A program made the translations under genes and the position numbers. Shown here in pieces: positions 4,643 through 7,540 of a DNA stretch of 7,540 nt (its first letter is position 1; each line of letters starts with the position of its first letter). Below the pieces are notes generated by a model. That model did not search any database and had not been told where the DNA came from. It was given only the letters and a program-made list of their open reading frames with translations. This DNA comes from Chloroflexota bacterium (GTDB taxonomy: Bacteria; Chloroflexota; Anaerolineae; Anaerolineales; Anaerolineaceae), in the NCBI GenBank assembly GCA_023406965.1, contig JAEXTI010000348.1, positions 1 to 7,540 on the forward strand. The letters run 5' to 3'.

Positions 4643-5974
4643 ATGGCAAACGTCTTAGAATATCTTGGCATGTTGTTATGGTCGGGTTGGACCGGCCTGC
4701 TCGATTATCTGGCCGCCCACGTGCTGCTTTGTCTGGTGCCGGCCTTTATCATCGCCGGTTTTATGAGTACCATGATCCCGAAGGAAGCCATCACGCGCTT
4801 CCTGGGGCCGAAAGCATCCAAGTGGATCAGCTACCCGGCCTCGGCCTTTGGCGGCTTCATCCTGGCGGTGTGCTCTTGCACCATCCTACCGTTGTTTGCT
4901 GGAATCTGGAAGCGCGGCGCGGGGCTAGGCCCAGCCATCACCTTCCTGTTCGTCGGCCCGGCCATTAACATTCTAGCCATTACCTATACCGGAGCGACCA
5001 TTGGCTTCGATATTGCCATTGCCCGGCTGGTGCTGTCCATCCTGTTTGGTATCTTCATCGGCTTGATCATGGCCTGGATCTTCCGCAAAGAAGAAACTGC
5101 CCGGGCCGTTGAAATGGAGAACAACGGGGGTTTTGACCAGACCGCGAAAGTCAAACCCGCCGTGTGGGTGCTGTTCCTGCTGCTGGTGGCCATCCTCATC
5201 GTGGGTACTTTGCAAGTGGGTCTGTTTACCAATGTCTTTGCCTCCATCACCCTGCCCTTTGATCTTTCCAGCGGCCTGGGCAGCTTGTTGACCGGCCTCA
5301 ACCTGACCTTTCAGGGCGCGGTGCTGATCCTCATGCTGGTGGTCATCGGCATTACCGCGTGGAAGGGTTTTGAGAATATCTTTGACGGCTTCAACCGGTG
5401 GACCTATGCCGCCATCGGATTCATTGCCCTGACCATCCTCATCGCCGCGCCCAAAGAAGAGGTCGGTTCTCTGGTAATTGGCCTCAACGGGCGTTTCATC
5501 GGGGTGGTGCTGTTGCTCATCACGGTGGGCATTGTGGCAGTGCGCAGCTTCAGCAAGGATGAACTGGCCGGTTGGATTTGGGAGACGTGGAAGTTCGTCA
5601 AGCAGATCTTCCCCTTGCTGATCGTAGGCGTGTTTGCCGCCGGAATTGTCAAGGTGATCATCCCCGAGACCTGGGTGCGCACCCTGGCCGGCGAGAACAC
5701 CATCTGGGCCAACCTGGTGGGCGTAATCTTTGGTGTGTTCATGTACTTTCCAACCCTGGTGGAAGTGCCTATTGCTAAGATGTTCCTGGATCTGGGCATG
5801 GCCCGCGGGCCGCTGCTGGCTTACCTGCTGGCCGATCCGGAGCTGTCGCTGCAATCGATCCTGGTGCTCAACGGGGTGATGGGCAAGAAGAAGACGGCTA
5901 TATATGTCTCGCTGGTGGCGGTGATGGCAACGCTGGCCGGGTATTTATTCGGGATGATAATAGCGGCGTTATGA
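4643..5974 (+). CDS. ArsP_1-family membrane permease (ArsP-like, putative organoarsenical exporter)
   Basis: An integral membrane protein of 443 residues from this ATG (446 from a GTG at 4634; residue numbers below use the GTG). It has about 10-12 hydrophobic segments, roughly 25-47, 66-90, 98-120, 126-150, 175-198, 222-242, 255-272, 283-304, 322-346, 357-375 and 424-444. The family hallmark is in the first half: AVCSCTILPLFAGIWKRG (78-95, C80 and C82) followed by FLFVGPAINILA (104-115). The second half has the repeat-like FPTLVEVPIAKMFLDLG (372-388) and LNGVMGKKK (412-420). ArsP of Campylobacter exports trivalent methyl- and aromatic arsenicals, which fits an island with ArsM, but this longer subfamily is usually annotated only as permease. 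I chose the ATG because the predicted promoter starts too late for the GTG; there is no SD sequence. It has its own ArsR2-type operator and converges on the radical SAM gene with a 3-base gap. Confidence 0.88.
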   Translation: MANVLEYLGMLLWSGWTGLLDYLAAHVLLCLVPAFIIAGFMSTMIPKEAITRFLGPKASKWISYPASAFGGFILAVCSCTILPLFAGIWKRGAGLGPAITFLFVGPAINILAITYTGATIGFDIAIARLVLSILFGIFIGLIMAWIFRKEETARAVEMENNGGFDQTAKVKPAVWVLFLLLVAILIVGTLQVGLFTNVFASITLPFDLSSGLGSLLTGLNLTFQGAVLILMLVVIGITAWKGFENIFDGFNRWTYAAIGFIALTILIAAPKEEVGSLVIGLNGRFIGVVLLLITVGIVAVRSFSKDELAGWIWETWKFVKQIFPLLIVGVFAAGIVKVIIPETWVRTLAGENTIWANLVGVIFGVFMYFPTLVEVPIAKMFLDLGMARGPLLAYLLADPELSLQSILVLNGVMGKKKTAIYVSLVAVMATLAGYLFGMIIAAL

Positions 5975-5977
5975 TCT

Positions 5978-7231
5978 TCACGGGCATTGAATGAACCCCT
6001 GCGCCCACAAACAGCCGCCGCAGGTCGGGGTCAGGTTGCCAAAGCAATCTTCCTCATTGGAGTCGGCCATCTCGCAACTGTTGCAGGTGGCGCAGGGGGA
6101 GAAATCAAAGCGCAACAGGCGCTCGCGCAGATCCAGGTAATCCGGGGCGTTCCAAATTTCAACCAGTGTGTTTTGACCCAGGTTGCCCACAGAGAAGGCC
6201 CTGGACTTGCGCACGTGATTGTCCAGGTAGCTTTCATGATCGTGCAACAGAGCCTGGCAGGGCGAGACGGCCCCGTCCCAACGCACGGAAAGCGAGGCTT
6301 TCTCAATAAAGGGGCAGACGTCCTCGCCGGAACCGATTTCCTGACGGGCTACGGAAAGCGAGTGCCGGTTCTTCAAGGCCTTGATGAGCGCATCGCCGGT
6401 CAGGTGGTTAATCTCCATGCGCGGCAATTCGATCAACGGAACCCATTCCGAAGGCACATGGTTGCTTTCAATGAAGGAACGGGCATAAAGAACCTCGTCG
6501 CGCAGTTCGGCGGTGTGGGGCAGGACGTTGCTGATCGAGAACCGGTCGGCTCCCAGACTTTTGCCCAGGCGCAGCACCTCGGGCAAATCGGCTATGTTAT
6601 GCCGCATGGCCACGAAGGCGATGCCCAGGCGGGGGCCAACTGCCCCCCAAGGGCCGCGCAGTTCTTTCATGTGGCCAAGATTCTCGATCACTTTGGGCAG
6701 GGCGGCTCCCATGCGCACATCGGCGTAGCTTTTGGGGCTGGCGCCATCCAATGATACCCACAAACGGTTCAACCCAGATTGGGTGAGGCGTCGTGTCATA
6801 TCGGGCGAGAGCAACATGCCATTGGTGATCAATTCCACCTCGGCCCCAACCGCGCTGGCTTGCGCCACCATCTCCGTGATGCGCGGGTGGGCCAGGGGCT
6901 CGCCGTAACCCCCAAAGAAAACCGAGGGAGTGGGCCGAAAAGCCTGAATGCCCTCCAGTATGCACTGGAAGGTTTCTGTGCTCATCCAACCGGGCGATTC
7001 ATTCCAGACGTGGCGCATGCACGTTCGACAGTTCAGGTTGCACTGATTGGTCGGCTCGATGTACACGCGCGCCAGGCTGTGGCTGGAATGGGATAGGCGC
7101 AAACCGGTGGCATCTTCCTCCAGACGAACCTGTGCCCCAGGGACCAGCCCATAGCGAGCAGACAACTCGGGGGGTAGAACAACCCGCCCCTGGTTGTCGG
7201 TTTCCAGCGTGATGATCGAGTGTTTCTTCAT
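5978..7231 (-). CDS. Radical SAM/SPASM protein with N-terminal AbrB-like domain
   Basis: A 417-residue protein. Residues about 5-47 look like an AbrB/SpoVT swapped-hairpin domain (NQGRVVLPPELSARYGLVPG, 13-32). The radical SAM core starts at VYIEPTNQCNLNCRTC (57 on; C64, C68, C71 bind the 4Fe-4S cluster), with GGYGEP (107-112) and LITNG (134-138). The C-terminus is cysteine-rich and SPASM-like: C306, C325, then CATCNSC (380-386), C396, C404, C407 and C416, enough for one or two auxiliary clusters. It most resembles, from memory, radical SAM maturases linked to tungsten aldehyde oxidoreductases; no such enzyme is in this window. A longer reading from 7372 is rejected because it runs through the end of acr3. 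No SD sequence is seen. It lies 52 bases after acr3 on the same strand. It is not an obvious ArsS or ArsL. Confidence 0.85.
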   Translation of the reverse strand: MKKHSIITLETDNQGRVVLPPELSARYGLVPGAQVRLEEDATGLRLSHSSHSLARVYIEPTNQCNLNCRTCMRHVWNESPGWMSTETFQCILEGIQAFRPTPSVFFGGYGEPLAHPRITEMVAQASAVGAEVELITNGMLLSPDMTRRLTQSGLNRLWVSLDGASPKSYADVRMGAALPKVIENLGHMKELRGPWGAVGPRLGIAFVAMRHNIADLPEVLRLGKSLGADRFSISNVLPHTAELRDEVLYARSFIESNHVPSEWVPLIELPRMEINHLTGDALIKALKNRHSLSVARQEIGSGEDVCPFIEKASLSVRWDGAVSPCQALLHDHESYLDNHVRKSRAFSVGNLGQNTLVEIWNAPDYLDLRERLLRFDFSPCATCNSCEMADSNEEDCFGNLTPTCGGCLWAQGFIQCP

Positions 7232-7240
7232 ATTAATTGA

Positions 7241-7274
7241 CAAGGGCTGCCCGAAAAACTCTAGGCAGCCCTTG
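7241..7274 (-). repeat. Hairpin between acr3 and the radical SAM gene
   Basis: A perfect 11-bp inverted repeat (CAAGGGCTGCC, 7241-7251, and its complement 7264-7274) with a 12-base loop. It starts 9 bases after the acr3 stop and ends 9 bases before the radical SAM ATG. On the minus strand no T-run follows the stem, so it is not a standard intrinsic terminator. It may stabilise the acr3 mRNA end, act as a processing site, or lower expression of the downstream gene. Confidence 0.6.
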
Positions 7275-7283
7275 TGGGGATGA

Positions 7284-7540
7284 TTAACAAACCTCTGTGC
7301 CGGGTTTGCCTGGGGTGACCTGACTCTTGTATAGCCGCTTTTGCAGCCAGAAGGCCACATTAACCAGGCCAATCATCACCGGCACTTCGACCAAGGGGCC
7401 GATGACCGCGGCAAAAGCCTGCCCGGAATTGAGTCCGAAGACCGCTACCGCCACGGCGATGGCCAGTTCAAAGTTGTTTGAGGCGGCTGTAAAGGAAAGC
7501 GTAGTGGTTTGCTTGTAATCGGCGCCGACAGCCTTACCCA
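7284..7540 (-). CDS. acr3: ACR3-family arsenite efflux permease, C-terminal part (cut by window edge)
   Basis: The last 84 codons and stop of a gene that enters from the right edge; the first full codon is at 7538. The peptide contains [19 protein letters not shown] and then [18 protein letters not shown], the highly conserved C-terminal membrane helices of ACR3, the As(III)/H+ antiporter of the plasma membrane. The basic tail (QKRLYKSQ) and stop TAA (7286-7284) follow at the usual distance, so the C-terminus is intact. The start, the catalytic cysteine helix and the promoter lie outside the window. It reads toward the radical SAM gene, which starts 52 bases downstream past a hairpin, so the two may be cotranscribed. 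It gives the island an inorganic As(III) exporter alongside ArsM and the ArsP-like permease. Confidence 0.93.
   Translation of the reverse strand, partial: GKAVGADYKQTTTLSFTAASNNFELAIAVAVAVFGLNSGQAFAAVIGPLVEVPVMIGLVNVAFWLQKRLYKSQVTPGKPGTEVC

Noticed and set aside
4973..5854. 293-codon minus-strand open frame inside the permease gene
   Set aside because: Its product is His/Gln/Gly-rich without a domain, typical of the antisense of a GC-rich membrane protein gene; the plus frame has the clear ArsP_1 hallmarks.
5987..6754. 255-codon plus-strand open frame opposite the radical SAM gene
   Set aside because: The minus strand encodes a full radical SAM/SPASM protein with all expected cysteines; the plus frame looks like its shadow.
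7232..7372. Longer start (7372) for the radical SAM gene, adding 47 residues
   Set aside because: The extension overlaps the intact C-terminus of acr3 in another frame and crosses the intergenic hairpin; the residues are not family-like, while the ATG at 7231 starts directly before the AbrB-like domain.
1..7540. Insertion sequences, CRISPR arrays, tRNA or other RNA genes
   Set aside because: I found no transposase-like product, no long terminal or spaced direct repeats, and no tRNA- or riboswitch-like structure in the gaps.

Overview
This window reads as an arsenic-resistance and arsenic-methylation island from a bacterium. The moderate GC content, the protein style (two different ArsR repressors, a cysteine-rich ArsM, an ArsR/thioredoxin/permease module) and several starts without Shine-Dalgarno (SD) sequences suggest a Chloroflexota (Anaerolineae-like) genome. 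That is an inference from gene content; there is no rRNA or other marker to prove it.

Layout. On the left, on the minus strand, are a 66-residue protein of unknown function (12-212) and a MerR-family regulator with a GyrI-like effector domain (331-1170). The regulator has a textbook MerR-type promoter, with a 19-bp spacer and a dyad between -35 and -10. Reading rightward come a DsrE/YedF-like protein (1335-1676), arsR1 (1796-2149) and a long arsM (2232-3779) that fuses a second SAM-methyltransferase domain to the arsenite methyltransferase; a strong hairpin follows. Next is a second module: arsR2 (3880-4245), a small CxxC thioredoxin-like protein (4314-4556, with terminator) and a membrane permease of the ArsP_1 family (4643-5974). 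On the right, on the minus strand, are a radical SAM/SPASM protein with an AbrB-like N-terminus (5978-7231) and the C-terminal end of an ACR3 arsenite efflux permease (7284-7540, running off the window).

How the parts work together. Two different operator types sit at the right promoters. TATCGT-N6-ACGATA occurs once before arsR1 and once before arsM. ATTC-N8-GAAT occurs once each before arsR2, the thioredoxin gene and the permease gene. The simplest reading is two separate ArsR circuits. ArsR1 would control methylation of As(III) by ArsM. ArsR2 would control a thiol-redox protein and a permease that may export methylated or organic arsenicals. ACR3 would export As(III) itself. The role of the radical SAM protein beside acr3 is open.

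The points most worth a second look are the tandem-methyltransferase ArsM with its four-cluster cysteine linker, the two operator families, and the AbrB-radical SAM protein.
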